Assembly (NCBI GenBank): GCA_004380135.1
Contig: QXCR01000070.1
Location: forward strand, 1 to 64,000
Length of the DNA: 64,000 bases
Direction: 5' to 3'
Origin: Stemphylium vesicarium
Lineage: Eukaryota; Ascomycota; Dothideomycetes; Pleosporales; Pleosporaceae
Part shown: in pieces, positions 1 to 10,846 of the stretch
How the letters are laid out: every line of letters begins with the position of its first letter
Position numbering within the stretch: the first letter of the stretch is position 1
Translations under genes and position numbers: made by a program
The notes under the pieces: model-generated
Told to the model about the DNA's origin: nothing
Database searches by the model: none
The model's input: only the letters and a program-made list of their open reading frames with translations

Positions 1-12
1 TCTTATCTTACC

Positions 13-1201
13 TCACCACCGCCCAAAGCTACTAAACGCAGTACCAAACCCCTCCGCTGTAGTAAAGTCAGCCACATGAAAACACCCCCGCAAATCATCA
101 AATAAATCCCAACTTACCAAACTGGCCCATACCCTTGCACTCACTCTTCTCCGCCGCCTCCCTCGCCTGCGGCAACCACTCCCTAATCTTCTCCTCACGA
201 TCATGATGGCTTGGATGCGTGCTCAGCAGCGCCGGCGGACCCGCGCCACCAGCCACCTTTTCCATCCTGGCCCACAGCTCCATGGCGGCTTCCGGGCGGT
301 AGCAGCCCTGGGCCATCATCAGCAGGCCGATGTAATCGGCTTCTGCTTCGTGTTTGCGGGATGCGGGCATGGAGAGAAAGAGGTCGATGAGCATTTTGCC
401 CGAGTAGAGGGAGATGTCGAACATGGAGAGGGCGAGGACGCCGAGTAGTATTAGGGGGGCGCGGGACATGCGTTCGCTAGTTATGTGGTCAGTTTGCAGG
501 AGACCAACGGGTTCGGACGCAGATTGTAACATGTGAAGAAAGGGTATGGGAAGGGAGAAAACTCACGCAGTATGATGCGCAACAACATGCGCAATCTCAT
601 GCCCCAGCACCGCGGCAATCCCATCTTCCCCACGACACAACGGCAATATCCCTGTGAACACAAAAACTTTGCCGCCCGGCGCCACAAACGCATTCTGCTC
701 AGGGCTATCAATAACGCAAACCTCCCACTGCATCCCCTGCAACCCCTCGCCCTCTGCAAACGGCACCAACCGCTCCAATACCCTCTTCACAGCCCGCACC
801 CGCGCGTCGCTGTCCGGTAATATGCGGCCCCGGTACTCTTGCCGCACTTGCTCGACCGACGAGGCGCCGAGCGCTTCTTCCAGGCGCGCGGGGATCATGT
901 TGAAGCGACGCCGCCCGGACACGGGTACGGATTCTAGGTTGTACAGGTAGACGCCCCCCGTGCCAGCGCTGAGGATGCCCACGTCGCGGTAGAAGGTTGG
1001 GCGCGCTGCCCACCGAAAGAGGAGCCCGGAGAGCCCGCCTGAGGGGCTGGTGAAGCGCTTGTATTGCGGGCCCGTGTTGCGGCCGAAGGGGAGTTGGCTG
1101 TAGAGTCGCGTTTGGGGTTTTAGGCGCAGAGTGCGGGGTGGTGGATGAGATGCGCGTAGGTGGGTATGGAGAGGGGGGAATGGCGGTCGTATTCGGTACA
1201 T
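13..1201 (-). CDS. OMA1: OMA1-like mitochondrial metalloendopeptidase (M48)
   Basis: Zinc protease of the inner mitochondrial membrane quality-control type. The model has three exons (567-1201, 118-476, 13-56) and two GT-AG introns (477-566, 57-117), giving 345 codons, the usual length for fungal OMA1. The start is the ATG at 1201; the open frame upstream of it looks like leader. The N-terminus is Arg/Pro-rich and suits a mitochondrial presequence, followed by a weakly hydrophobic stretch. The catalytic motif HEIAH lies near residues 201-205, followed by HH. The downstream HEAEAD supplies the third zinc ligand. The first junction rebuilds the family context HHTAERMS, and the second gives QFAEGFGTAF at the C-terminus. 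Membership in the OMA1 branch rests on length and context, so a related M48 peptidase is possible. Confidence 0.88.
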
Positions 1202-1999
1202 TGTGGTGGGATGTTGTTTTTTTGGGTCGTTGGGTAGTTGACGCGCTGTTTTGGTGGTGAGGGATGGAAGTTTAGTTGGGGATGACGTGCATGTGAACTC
1301 CGCGGGAATGCCAAGACCGTGGTCGGACGTACTCTTTTGTGGAGATGTTAGCCGTCTCCCCAACGCCCTCACCTTACGTCTTCCCTCCCTCGTCGAGTTC
1401 TTCTGGTTCCGCATCAGCTGAACTGTTATTGCTTAGATGCTGATCTATTCATTGAGCCATGTCATCCTGACGTCTTCAAAATCTCTCGACGAAGGCGCAC
1501 GCACGTAGACTTGGAAGAGCTGTTGATGCCTGCGACCACAAAGGGGAGCCATAGCGTATCGTTTGGCTACTTTTGGGAATGCGGTGGCTACGGGTGGGTG
1601 TTGCATTGGATATAGAAGAAAATTGGTGAGACGATCTAAAGTTGATTCTCGTCATGACGACGAACATCCAAGTTGGAACTTTCCATGGCTGTGTTTTTGT
1701 TTCTAGTTCGGGACGAAGGTGTGCTCTTGCGGTTTTCAATCACTCATGATCAGAGGGAGGTTACTTGGGAGATATAACCGAAAAATGTGCGCTTTTGCTT
1801 TTTGTGTTCGATTCCATCAACATTCGAGTACAGCCCTGCACTAGGGTCACGTCGCAAGCTAGCACAGGCATGACTGCCGAGAAAGTACACACTACAGGGC
1901 GAGATGAGCTTTCATTTGTCAAATCTTGGTGATGACAAAATGTGTGTACAATACAATGTTGACCTAGAATTATCCCTCTCACTGCTCATTCCGGAGACC
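1202..1999. other. intergenic, no gene seen
   Basis: This stretch lies between the protease start and the cutinase stop. It must hold the protease promoter and the cutinase 3' end. Open frames here are short, low-complexity and without family features. Confidence 0.5.
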
Positions 2000-3051
2000 T
2001 TATACGTAGGCGTACTCAACGTGGACCTGGAGGACGCACGAGTCATACTCGATCGGGCTAGGGAAGGGAGGAAAAACCGCCGCGGAAGTCGAGCATGGTG
2101 TCTCAGCCGCCGAGGATTCGCCCTTGGTAGGAGTAGGCGCAGAGGTGACGTCGGCAGAGGTAGCAGTCACGGTCTGGGAAGCAGTGACACCGATGGAAGA
2201 GCTGGGCATGACAGGCGACGAGGCAGGCGCAGTGGACGAAGCAACGGGGGCGGAAGACGAGCTTGGAGCCGCGCACGAGGGCGGGGGAGCGGCGTTGTCG
2301 ATCTTGGAAACGACCCAAGACGAGGCTTCGTCGGTGTAGAGCTCAAAGTAGTTCAAGTGGTCGGCAACAACTTCACCACCAGCGCATACTGGGTCGCCGG
2401 TCGCACAGTAGGAGCGGAGGACCGGGGCGTAGCGGTTCAGACGGGCAAGATCCGCCGCCTTGCGTGGGTTGGACTGCTTGTTCGCGCCGTCGAGTACGTT
2501 GTACGATTGGTCTGCAGTGTGCATGACATCTCCCCAGAGCAAAGCCGCCGCAACTTCTTGGCGTCAGCATTGGATCAGAACAAGAATTTTTAGGTATACT
2601 CACTGGCATTACCGGCAGGAGAAGTGTTGTCAAGACCGGTGGAGACAAACTCGCAACCCCCAGGTCCACCCAAAACATCACCAGCCACATGGGCACCCTG
2701 AGAGTATCCATTGACCACGATATGCGAGCAAGGGCACTTCTCATTGAACGCGGTAATCTGCGAGATTCCGTTGCGAGCACCCTCAGCAACCTGGGCGCAG
2801 TAGTCTCCACCAAGGGTGACGTCGAACTGGATGTCGATGTAATCGCAGCTCTTACCCTCAGCAGTCAACTTGCCGCATGTTGCCTCCACGAAGGGGAAAG
2901 TACGCCCGTCATGGTAAGGTGCATCATTGCCACGAGCCATGAAAATGACTACATCAGCGCATGTTGCGTCGAGCTTCGGAGGTGTAGTCTGCGCGGCGGC
3001 AAGAGCAGTGAAAGCGCCCATGACAATGGTGCTGCGGATGTTGAATGACAT
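2000..3051 (-). CDS. Secreted cutinase / acetylxylan esterase (CE5)
   Basis: Secreted serine esterase expected to cut cutin or acetylated xylan outside the cell. The exons are 2604-3051 and 2000-2556, with a 47-nt GT-AG intron (2557-2603), giving 334 aa. A signal peptide is seen at about residues 1-20 (ends ALAAAQ). The nucleophile motif GYSQG is at 115-119 (Ser117). The probable acid is Asp204 in TGDPVC and the histidine His216 in ADHLNY. Cysteines are spaced as in CE5 enzymes. After about residue 230 comes a Ser/Thr/Ala/Pro-rich tail of roughly 90 residues, which suits an O-glycosylated linker, but no cellulose-binding module follows. The junction gives NAKVAAALLWGD, matching the family strand before the Asp. 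Cutinase versus acetylxylan esterase cannot be settled by eye. Confidence 0.92.
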
Positions 3052-3534
3052 GATTATTAGGTAATTACGATTGATATACGTTTACTAGTGAAAGAGCGTA
3101 GAGGTGATGACCACAAGTAGGCCTTTGAAGATTAGAAAAGAGTGTATGGGCCCTTTGAGGTGTATGAATCTGGGGTGATCGTATCGCAGCAGCGAGAGAA
3201 AGGGCCCAGGCTTTTAATACCCACCACAATACGAGCTCGAGAGATTTAATTACTCCCAAGACTAGTATCTGCTTCGCTTACTCTCCAACGCGCCTTTTGT
3301 ATGAATTGCATATACGGGCTTGGTACCGTTCTATCCCTTTTGCCATGCATAAGTGCCCGTCCATTTACTGCGGATGCTGACAGCCGGGCTTTGATCCGAG
3401 GCTGGGGGGGTTACTAGATGTAGAAGGAAGGCAGAGACTACGCTCCCTTGTAGTTAGTGGGTTGCGATTGTCTAGCCGGTGTGGGACTGAGACGGCACAG
3501 TCATCCCACCGGGTATTCTGATGTCTTTGATCCA
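3052..3534. other. cutinase upstream region
   Basis: This 5' region of the cutinase gene contains a stretch near 3205-3250 with AT-rich elements. No other gene is recognised. Confidence 0.4.
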
Positions 3535-3840
3535 CTACCCGGCGCGAGCTGCGGGATCCTTGATAACAGCTGCCCTTTTTGTGTAGAACCTTTGCAGAGA
3601 TGCTCTCGAGATACCTTTTTCCGCTTCTTTTATCAGTGACTTTAATGCTACAGCAGTAGATTTACAACCCTCGTTCACTAGGTAGGTACTGTTCTCGAGT
3701 ACGTTGTTCCACAATATGCGGCAGTATATACATTGGGTGGATGCTACGTTAATGGTGACTCCAATTGCTTGGGGGATCAGAAGAGGTAGTAAAGATGCTG
3801 TGCTTAGCAATTTAGTTATAATCGCTGAGTAAGATAACAT
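3535..3840 (-). CDS. Possible small secreted protein, 101 aa
   Basis: Single open frame with an ATG at 3840. The first 28 residues form a hydrophobic leader ending near QAIG, as in a signal peptide. The rest is polar, with three Cys (a CIYC pair and one in EGCKS) and an N-glycosylation site in ENSTY. No family is recognised. It lies upstream of the cutinase and left of the MITE. The short length makes chance a real alternative. Confidence 0.33.
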   Translation of the reverse strand: MLSYSAIITKLLSTASLLPLLIPQAIGVTINVASTQCIYCRILWNNVLENSTYLVNEGCKSTAVALKSLIKEAEKGISRASLQRFYTKRAAVIKDPAARAG

Positions 3841-4254
3841 AGCAAGTATTTGCAGGCTATCAAACTGCTTCTAGCATACACCCCTAAGTTTGTTCGAAAA
3901 ACATGTTGCGCAGAATCATGTTCTATGTCCACTCAAAGCGGCGGGATTGGTCTATCTTATGTACCGCGGGATGTAACGCCTCAGCTAAACAAAAGGAAGA
4001 GTGGAGGCCGGCCGCGAGGTAGATATAAAACCTTCAAGCTTTCACTTAATGACGACCTGCGTACTGCTGTGGAATTCGCCGGCACAATCCCTAGAACTCC
4101 CCGTCATAGCGATGTCTTCTACCGCTATATCGGTTGGCCCATTTATCCTCGAGAAAAACGATCTTCGCGTCTGTCCCCACGACATCACTCCAAGCTGCCT
4201 GCACATCATTCCACGGTCTCTAATCATCAACACGCCAATAAAGTCTATTCTGTC
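3841..4254. other. left flank of the MITE, no gene assigned
   Basis: Plus-strand frames run through this segment into the MITE, but none resembles a known protein. Removing the MITE keeps one plus-strand frame open to about 150 codons. I do not regard that as sufficient for a gene call. Confidence 0.35.
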
Positions 4255-4570
4255 CCACATAGCAGACTTGCCAACAAGCAAGCCAATCAAGCCGGTCTAA
4301 CCTAATATGGTAATCAACCTGTTAGTAGTACTAGGAAAATGGGAGAATCGTGATGTATTAGTGCTACGAGAGTGAGAGTCTATATACATGAAATCACGCG
4401 CTAAGCCTCTATGGAACTAGCGCGAGAGTGAGGTGAGGTGATGTGAATCGCGCCTCGGGCAGAATACCTGAGGGCCATGGCTGACACAACCAACTCGCAT
4501 AGGTTAAGGTATTACTGAATGTATTTAGATCGGCTTGATTGGCTTGCTTGTTGGCAAGTCTGCCACATAG
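4255..4570. mobile_element. hAT-type MITE with 8-bp target site duplication
   Basis: The element is exactly 300 bp (4263-4562). Its ends are a 38-bp terminal inverted repeat (4263-4300 and 4525-4562) that begins CAGACTTGCCAACAAGC and has one mismatch, at repeat position 33. It is flanked by the perfect direct repeat CCACATAG at 4255-4262 and 4563-4570. An 8-bp duplication with CA-starting termini is the signature of the hAT superfamily. The interior has no transposase frame, so it is non-autonomous. The near-identical arms and intact duplication suggest recent insertion. Confidence 0.93.
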
Positions 4571-5564
4571 GCTTCGTCTTGGGGGATTTCGGGGTAGCCG
4601 TCGTTGACATAGTTGATGTGTTGTTTGGGGGACCGCTGTGTTCCCGCCTTGAGGTAGCATTGAGATCAGTGTTCTCAATGTCAAGAAATGTTCGAAGGTC
4701 TCAATGCGCGGCATCTTCGTGTTATCGGAAGCACATGCTTAATTTCAACGTACATCCGGTGATATGGCACGGAAGTCAGCATGCGAATCCCTCGTTTCAA
4801 ACATACATCGGCTATAATGTTTGACCGACTGGGTAAGAAGATGGAATCTCGAGCGCGTATGCTCGCCCGCGGCGTGCACGCCAAGACGGGGCGCGAACAC
4901 CTCAAATGGCCCCGGCGCCGTGAACTTCAGTTGCCGACTACATCATCATTCCAACGATACGAGACATACGTATTACTGACAAGACGTGCGCCGTCAGCAA
5001 GAACCGGCAATTCAGAACACTTTGGCCCAAAGATATGGCGCGTGTAAAACTGCGCCGCCTGCTCCACCTTATCCTGCCCCGACATCGCGAGACAAGGCAG
5101 AATACGCCTCACAAGACATTGTTCGAACGCGCTTAATGAAGATTTCTTTAGGGAATTCTCTTTCAGATGCGTCTGACAACTGGCATGAGGCCAAACATGC
5201 CGGTGCAAGCAGCGCTCGCGGCGGTGGCAATAATGTGTGCATCGCATGCGTTGTGACGGAAGTTTCAAACAGACAACTTGGCAAGGTGTTTTTTGCCGTC
5301 AATCTGTCTGATGGAATTAGGAGACTCTTCTGGGTGGCCCCAGTCCCAAACATTCATGACGTAGGCGATTGCAGTCAGCGCAGTGTGTATGAACACATGT
5401 CCTTTCAAAGAGATATTGGAATGCTAGTTGATAGATAAAGTCAATATTACGGAGCTGTAATCGACCTGGAATCATACATACATGTAAAGCCAGCTTATGA
5501 TCTTGTTTGTTCACATACAACCGAAGCAAAGCTTGAGCATATCCGAACACACGATGTGGCCGCG
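4571..5564. other. right flank of the MITE, no gene assigned
   Basis: Frames of about 90-150 codons occur on both strands and overlap one another. None has a recognisable motif or a convincing splice structure. The segment also holds the promoter of the secreted Cys-rich gene that starts at 5565. Confidence 0.4.
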
Positions 5565-6862
5565 ATGACAATTCTGAAGTCAATGGCTTGCTTGTACTTG
5601 CTCATAGGTACCACACTCTCGATACCCTCATTCGACCACGGCTTTTTTGATGATGGCTCCCTACTGCCAATCAGGAGAGCCTTTATGCCCAGAGCGGCAC
5701 CGTTCGAGATACGGGGAGTGCAAGGCGGGCGGAAGAACCGCTACATCGTAGAAAGAGAGGAACCCAGCGCGTGCTCTAAAGAGTGCTCCCAAAGGCCTGT
5801 CTGCTTGCCTACTCTCGGAGAGGTCATCAAAGATTGCAAGTGCAAGAAATGCGTCTCTGGGATTCCGGCGCCTGATGGAAAAAGTCTTGCCAGGAAAATT
5901 GTCCGGAAGGTACGTTCGATCCAAGATCCTAGTCATTCCAATTAACGCTAACGATGTATTAAGGTCAAGAGAAGAATGAAAAGGGCGGATGTTGTCCAAT
6001 TGGCCAAACTCCAAAGCCTGCGGGCGATAGGTGCGAAGTCAAGCAAAACGACAAGAACGGCTTATGTCTCGACGGCAAAGTTCTTGACCCAAAAGAAGGG
6101 CAAGAACCAACAACAAAGGACCCCAAATGTCAAATCGACGATGAAAAGAACTGCCCAAAGCCCAAAGTTTCAAGTAATCGCCCAGAAGGACTGGAAAACG
6201 ACGCTTCTTATGAAGTAAAGTGCGTGCAACTAAACGACGAAGACAAGGAGCTCCAATGTGACCCGAAGGCCCATTACACCCATATACATGTTGACATGGG
6301 TGGAAAGGCAACAAGTTCCTGTAAGCAAACAAGGTCATACTACAATCGCAAGAGCTCTCGACCCACGAGCAGCGACTTTAGGGCCAGGATAAAGGAGAAA
6401 TGGAGCCAGCTTAAGCCTGAAAGGGAACAGAAAGAGAGGAAGAGAAAGGATGCACTCGAGAAACTCAAAGTAATTCAAGAAGAGCGGCAGGCAGAGATTG
6501 ATGAACGAAAGGAGAAAGTCAAAGAAGCAAATGACAAGAAGAAAGATCGTGAAGCCAGATGTTCGACCTGCATCTCGCTTCTGATGGGTGCAGCTTACAA
6601 CGAAGCAATGTCGAAACGAGACGAAGAGCATCCGTATGACTGGACGACCGATTACTTCGACGAGGAATGGGTTGCTTTGGATGCGCGTCTCTATGATTGG
6701 CTTGACGACAAAGACGTTGATGAGATTTCGGAAGACGTTGACGAAGAGGCATTTTTGAGGAAGTGGGACGAGTACGTTGACGACCACAAGGTCCATATCA
6801 CTCGTGCATATTGGTCGGGAAACGGTCTTCGGAGCGACGATGTACTCGGCGGAGATCTCTAG
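5565..6862 (+). CDS. Secreted Cys-rich protein with charged coiled coil
   Basis: Family not recognised. Exon 1 is 5565-5909 and exon 2 is 5972-6862 (411 aa). The donor GTACGT at 5910 is clear. The acceptor after 5971 is the one that keeps the long Cys-containing frame open. The start is the ATG at 5565 because the longer frame begins at a GTG. A signal peptide is seen at about residues 1-20 (ends LSIPS). The N-terminal third holds many cysteines (SACSKECSQ, CKCKKC, a GGCCP run, further spaced Cys). A K/E/R-rich coiled coil of about 70 residues follows, then CSTC and a highly acidic C-terminus rich in D, E and W. The layout is that of a candidate secreted effector or wall protein. An apparently coding frame just downstream (6871-7161) may be a missed 3' exon. 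Confidence 0.7.
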
Positions 6863-6915
6863 ACCCATGATATGACGATATCGATCCGATCAGTCTCCCC
6901 TCCAACATTACGTCT

Positions 6916-7161
6916 ATGGCTCCATATCAACCACAACATTCTCCGGAAGGAGCCGAAGAGATAGAAAAACGGAATCCTTTTGCCTTGCTCTTTCAAGTCC
7001 TAGCCAACTTTGCGGTTAGATTGGGCGTACAGATCGCTGCTCGAGCCACAGCCTCCATCGCGTCTACATCGTCACGCTTGGCAACCCTTCTGAAGAACCC
7101 AGATCGCCTGTTTCAGATTGCACAGACAGGCAAAGGAACCCCCGTGGTCCGCCAGCGATGA
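6916..7161 (+). CDS. Short frame, possible 3' exon of the Cys-rich gene
   Basis: Eighty-one codons from the ATG at 6916; the frame is open back to 6871. It encodes a hydrophobic/amphipathic stretch (NPFALLFQVLANFAVRLG and an Ala-rich run), then NPDRLFQIA and a basic end. This looks more protein-like than its neighbours. It could be a separate micro-protein, or the end of the preceding secreted protein joined by an intron that skips the stop at 6862. An acceptor CAG lies at 6891-6893. I could not fix a good donor in the right phase. Confidence 0.35.
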   Translation: MAPYQPQHSPEGAEEIEKRNPFALLFQVLANFAVRLGVQIAARATASIASTSSRLATLLKNPDRLFQIAQTGKGTPVVRQR

Positions 7162-7747
7162 ACAGTGCCCGGCAGGCTATCAAGGCGGATAGCGATAGAT
7201 GGAGGAAATGTTTGAAGGATGGGCTGCCCTTGTAGTACCTTCATGTAGAGACGTATCATTTGTACACGATAACCTCATAAAATACACTCTCATTTCAAGA
7301 CGGTTTCAATATTGCTCTTTCTCCTGTGAACGTTCAGTCACCTACCTAGGTAGTACCCACCGTCACATGCCGTCCCTGCACAAACAAGGTCATTCCGAAA
7401 TCATGACGTCATGACCGCTAAAGATGTCAGGTACCTAGGAATCAAATCGATGCGCGTTCCGAATGTGCCAAGGCCTCTCGTTTTGCACGTCTTGGTATCA
7501 TCAATCACATCTAGGCACGCAGAATGGCGTAACAGGTGAAAGGGGTTTTCCAAATGGAGAACATTTGGGATACTCGTTTCCGTCGCTCCCTTGGAGAGTG
7601 CTAAGATATCCACTTATAGTTTCAAAGAACAGAAAGCGACTGAGTTCCAGCTTCTGATATTCTCGACCGCAGGATCGTTTCCATTGTTTGACACATCTCT
7701 GCTATGCCTTAACATATGATACCTGAGCTACTTCCAGCCACTGAGAC
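7162..7747. other. intergenic, no gene seen
   Basis: This covers the 3' sides of the Cys-rich gene and the DUF3500 gene. It contains CCTAGG-type palindromic words (near 7345 and 7432). No coding signal is seen. Confidence 0.4.
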
Positions 7748-9116
7748 CTACTGCAGTCGCTCATCTCCTTCCCTGATAGCCTGCCCATAATCTCCCGCAT
7801 TTGGCGTCCTCACAATAGTATGCGTATGATATTTAGCCGGCTCCTTGTTCGTCAAGAAGACGCCTGAATGGTGATCGAACTCCACCAAGATAACCGGGCT
7901 CTGGATGCGGAAGTAGAACGCATCGTCGCCACCAAAGCCACCAATCCAGCAAAAATACGTCTCGTGAAAGTGCTGCTTTATCTGCTGAAGCTTGATCTCG
8001 CGAGCCTTGGTAGGGTGGTAAAGAAGGAATTCGTGACATATGGATAAGACGAGATCTTGTTGCGTGGATTCCAGCGCGGAAACAAGAATGCCTTCGTATG
8101 GCACGATGCGGTTGTCACGAAAGGCACCGCAGCGATGGCGTTGGTCATCCGGACCCCAGGTATCAGTAATGAGTTCGTCACGTTTGCTTTCATCGTTGTT
8201 GGAGTTGCCGTAGACCTGCTTCATTCCCTCGTCTCTCATCTTCTTGAAGATTTGCGCCTTCTGCTGTTGCTCCGCGCTCAAACTCTGCATGAGCTTAAGA
8301 CCCAAGTTTCCCTCTTTGTGGAGAATCTCGGTGCCCTTCCATTCGCCAGCGTCGATGATGTTGGGTTCGGCGCCAGTGAAGGAAGGACTCATTACGACTT
8401 GAGATCCTTTGAAAAAACATGCGATGTCGAGATGGTGGCCGTAAAGGAGCCATCCCCATGGGGATGACGCAGATGTGGAGGGTTTCCCGAAGAGGAGAAA
8501 ATTATACGAGTATTTGTTCATGATGTTTGGGAGCTTGACAACCTCGCCGAGAAAGTGGTTGACTCGCATGGCGGATAAAGCTTTCTGGTATCCCTCCGGT
8601 GATAATGATGCTTCCACAACGGCGAGTATTGCCTGGGCGGTACTTTCGCGTACTATGCAAATCAGCAAAATATCGAGGTTTTTGCGCAAATCTGTTCTTG
8701 CCTTCTTCGAGTCGTAGCCCAAATGGCCTCAGCAAGAACTCGGGATTACTCCATGCTCTCCATTCTTTCGCATTTATGGGATACGATATCTTCTCCCTTT
8801 TTTCGTTGTCCAGGTCCTTCAATAAACTTTCCGCTTTGGCGACCGCGCCAGTGACATCCGCGCCTTCATCCCGCGCTTCAAAGAGGCCTGATCTTACATT
8901 GCCATCGTTGGTCACGCCCTTGTACGGTTCTTCGAACAGCTCCTCCCAAACCTTGGTCAAGTCGTATAACCATGGCGGGGCACGATTGTCTTGCATTGAC
9001 TGGACATACTCGTAGATGTTTTGTTTTGCAGCTGTCGTGAAGCGCGGGCTGTTTAGATCTGGAAGATGGGCCCGGAAACCAGCTGAAGCTTGGTCAAAGG
9101 AGCTTCTCCGTTCCAT
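7748..9116 (-). CDS. DUF3500 family protein
   Basis: Function unknown; DUF3500 proteins occur in bacteria and fungi. The exons are 8703-ending-at-8702 upstream (8702-9116) and 7748-8652, giving 439 aa. They are joined across a 49-nt GC-AG intron (8653-8701, donor GCAAGA). The join restores GLRLEEVRESTAQAIL. No GT donor in this stretch does so. Family features are the EWRAWSNPEF segment, LSPEGY, MRVNHFLGEVV, NKYSYNFLLFGKPS, WGWLLYGHHLDIACF and SPSFTGAEPN. The C-terminus contains HFHETYFCWIGG and VEFDHHSGVFL, with conserved His and Asp suggestive of a metal site. There is no signal peptide, so a cytosolic protein is likely. The start at 9116 is the first ATG in frame. Confidence 0.85.
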
Positions 9117-10846
9117 GGTGTATATGCGATATCGATTCCTTTGATAATCCAGTGCTCGATTTGCCTTGCGCTTGCTTCGCGACGGACAAGTAGCAGATAA
9201 AAGGTCTTCTGGACGGTACTATTGGTAACCCGTCGGGGCACAATACAGCTGCGCCAAGGTGTCAGATCTGGTTCCGAAGCCCGTAAAACTATCGTATTGT
9301 CCTCCGACGAACTTCGATAATCTCAGAGCCTCTACCGGATGAAAGCTCTTCCCTCTCCGGGACACAGTGCCGTTTAGTTGCCCGATGGTTTGCGCTGCTC
9401 TGTCGTATGATCCGAAAACGAGATTGTATATATCCAAGTAATCGATACGGCTGATAAGTCTTCATCAGCGCATCATGCGATCGATTGAAGTGTCAGTATT
9501 TGCTTTTTGTTCTTGACGTGTCGCGGGAAGTCACCCCACATTCAGCCTCGAATTTTAGCGCGGGGCATCCGGCCCCTCATCGCGTAGCTACGGGATTGAT
9601 TTCGGCTTGCGGACTTGGGCTGGCCTTCACATCTTCGAGCTGCTTATGAAATAGGCCTGAAGGTTGTCGATTGGAGGGTTACTTAACTGGAGTGTTTGTA
9701 TCGCGGGCTCTGGCTATTCTAGAAGGTGACCTAGTATACTCCAAATTGATCGGGCATCTCCTCCATGCATGTCTTTGAATCGTACATGACATTATCTTGT
9801 CTTTCGAAATTCATGCTGATGTAGCCTTTTTGGCCAGCGAAAGCCGCGAACCAGCCCACAACTGACGCGAAAGCTCACGAAAAGAACTGCGAACAGCCGG
9901 AAAGACGTGCCTGGCATCGGATGTGCAGCCAATTTCTCCTGTCAGGTTTCTAAAAATCCCTGAGACCCCGATGACTGACAAACGACTGCCAGTCTTCGTT
10001 GAGGTATCATCGAGAATGCAAAACACCAACCCGACATCTTGGTATGTGCGAGTTGCGGGATAGTGGGGATGAAGTGGCAGTGATAGATACGCGTAGCTCT
10101 CCGCATCTATGTGGACGTCCGAAGAAGTAGCGAACGCCTGTGGAATTGCGGAGGCAGGGAGACCTGGGGTCGCGATGCCTGCGCTTCCGTGATCACCGCA
10201 GGTACGATACTGTGATGGAACATCTATTGGCGGTAAACATGCCCAAGAACGCCAAGATTTTATACGATTTTGACTTGTCGCATTACTTGCATTTCCTGAG
10301 GACTCTGACCGCTGCGATAGGGAAAGGCATAGGCGGCACCAGGGCTCAATTCCACTCCGCAGGTGCCGGAATGGGCGTGTTCAACGATGCCGGTGGGGCG
10401 CGGAATGAGAAATACGCTAAGGGCTGCCCCGCCCACGGTGGGGTGTAGCCGGTGGCTGACAACAGCAACTCTATCACAGGTGGAATCGGATCAAAAGGTA
10501 TCACCGGTATATGTTTATCAGCCGCTGTCGTCAGGTTGTACGAACGGGTTGAGCTGTAGCCATTGCTCGAACTTGACGTCCTACGCTTTGCTGAATCGGT
10601 CAAAAGGTTATCGAGAGACCCGGTTAAGACATCACCCGCCACTTCGGACATTACACACGGAGGAGAGCTTCGGAAACTGTGGAGAACCTGGGGTGAACTT
10701 TGAAGAGAACAGGACGTAGAAATATCTGGGAACATATACTGGACAAAGGCGCGACTTGACCTTTTGATATCGTTTTCTCGTACCCCAGGAAAACGTACAA
10801 TTACTGCGGGCCAGCTTTACAACAAGTCCAATCCAAAACAGGAGCC
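9117..10846. other. intergenic, no gene seen
   Basis: A 1.7-kb divergent intergenic region between the DUF3500 gene and the FAD monooxygenase. Frames are short, overlap on both strands and match nothing I know. It must hold the promoters of both genes. Confidence 0.45.

Noticed and set aside
1202..1414. N-terminal extension of the OMA1-like frame to 1414
   Set aside because: The added residues are low-complexity and the length from the ATG at 1201 already equals the usual family length.
1904..2593. 229-codon plus-strand frame, Arg/Gly-rich
   Set aside because: It is antisense to the cutinase coding sequence and its composition mirrors the Ser/Thr-rich tail.
4409..4714. Minus-strand frame through the MITE
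   Set aside because: Its C-terminal half is translated terminal inverted repeat and element interior, not a gene.
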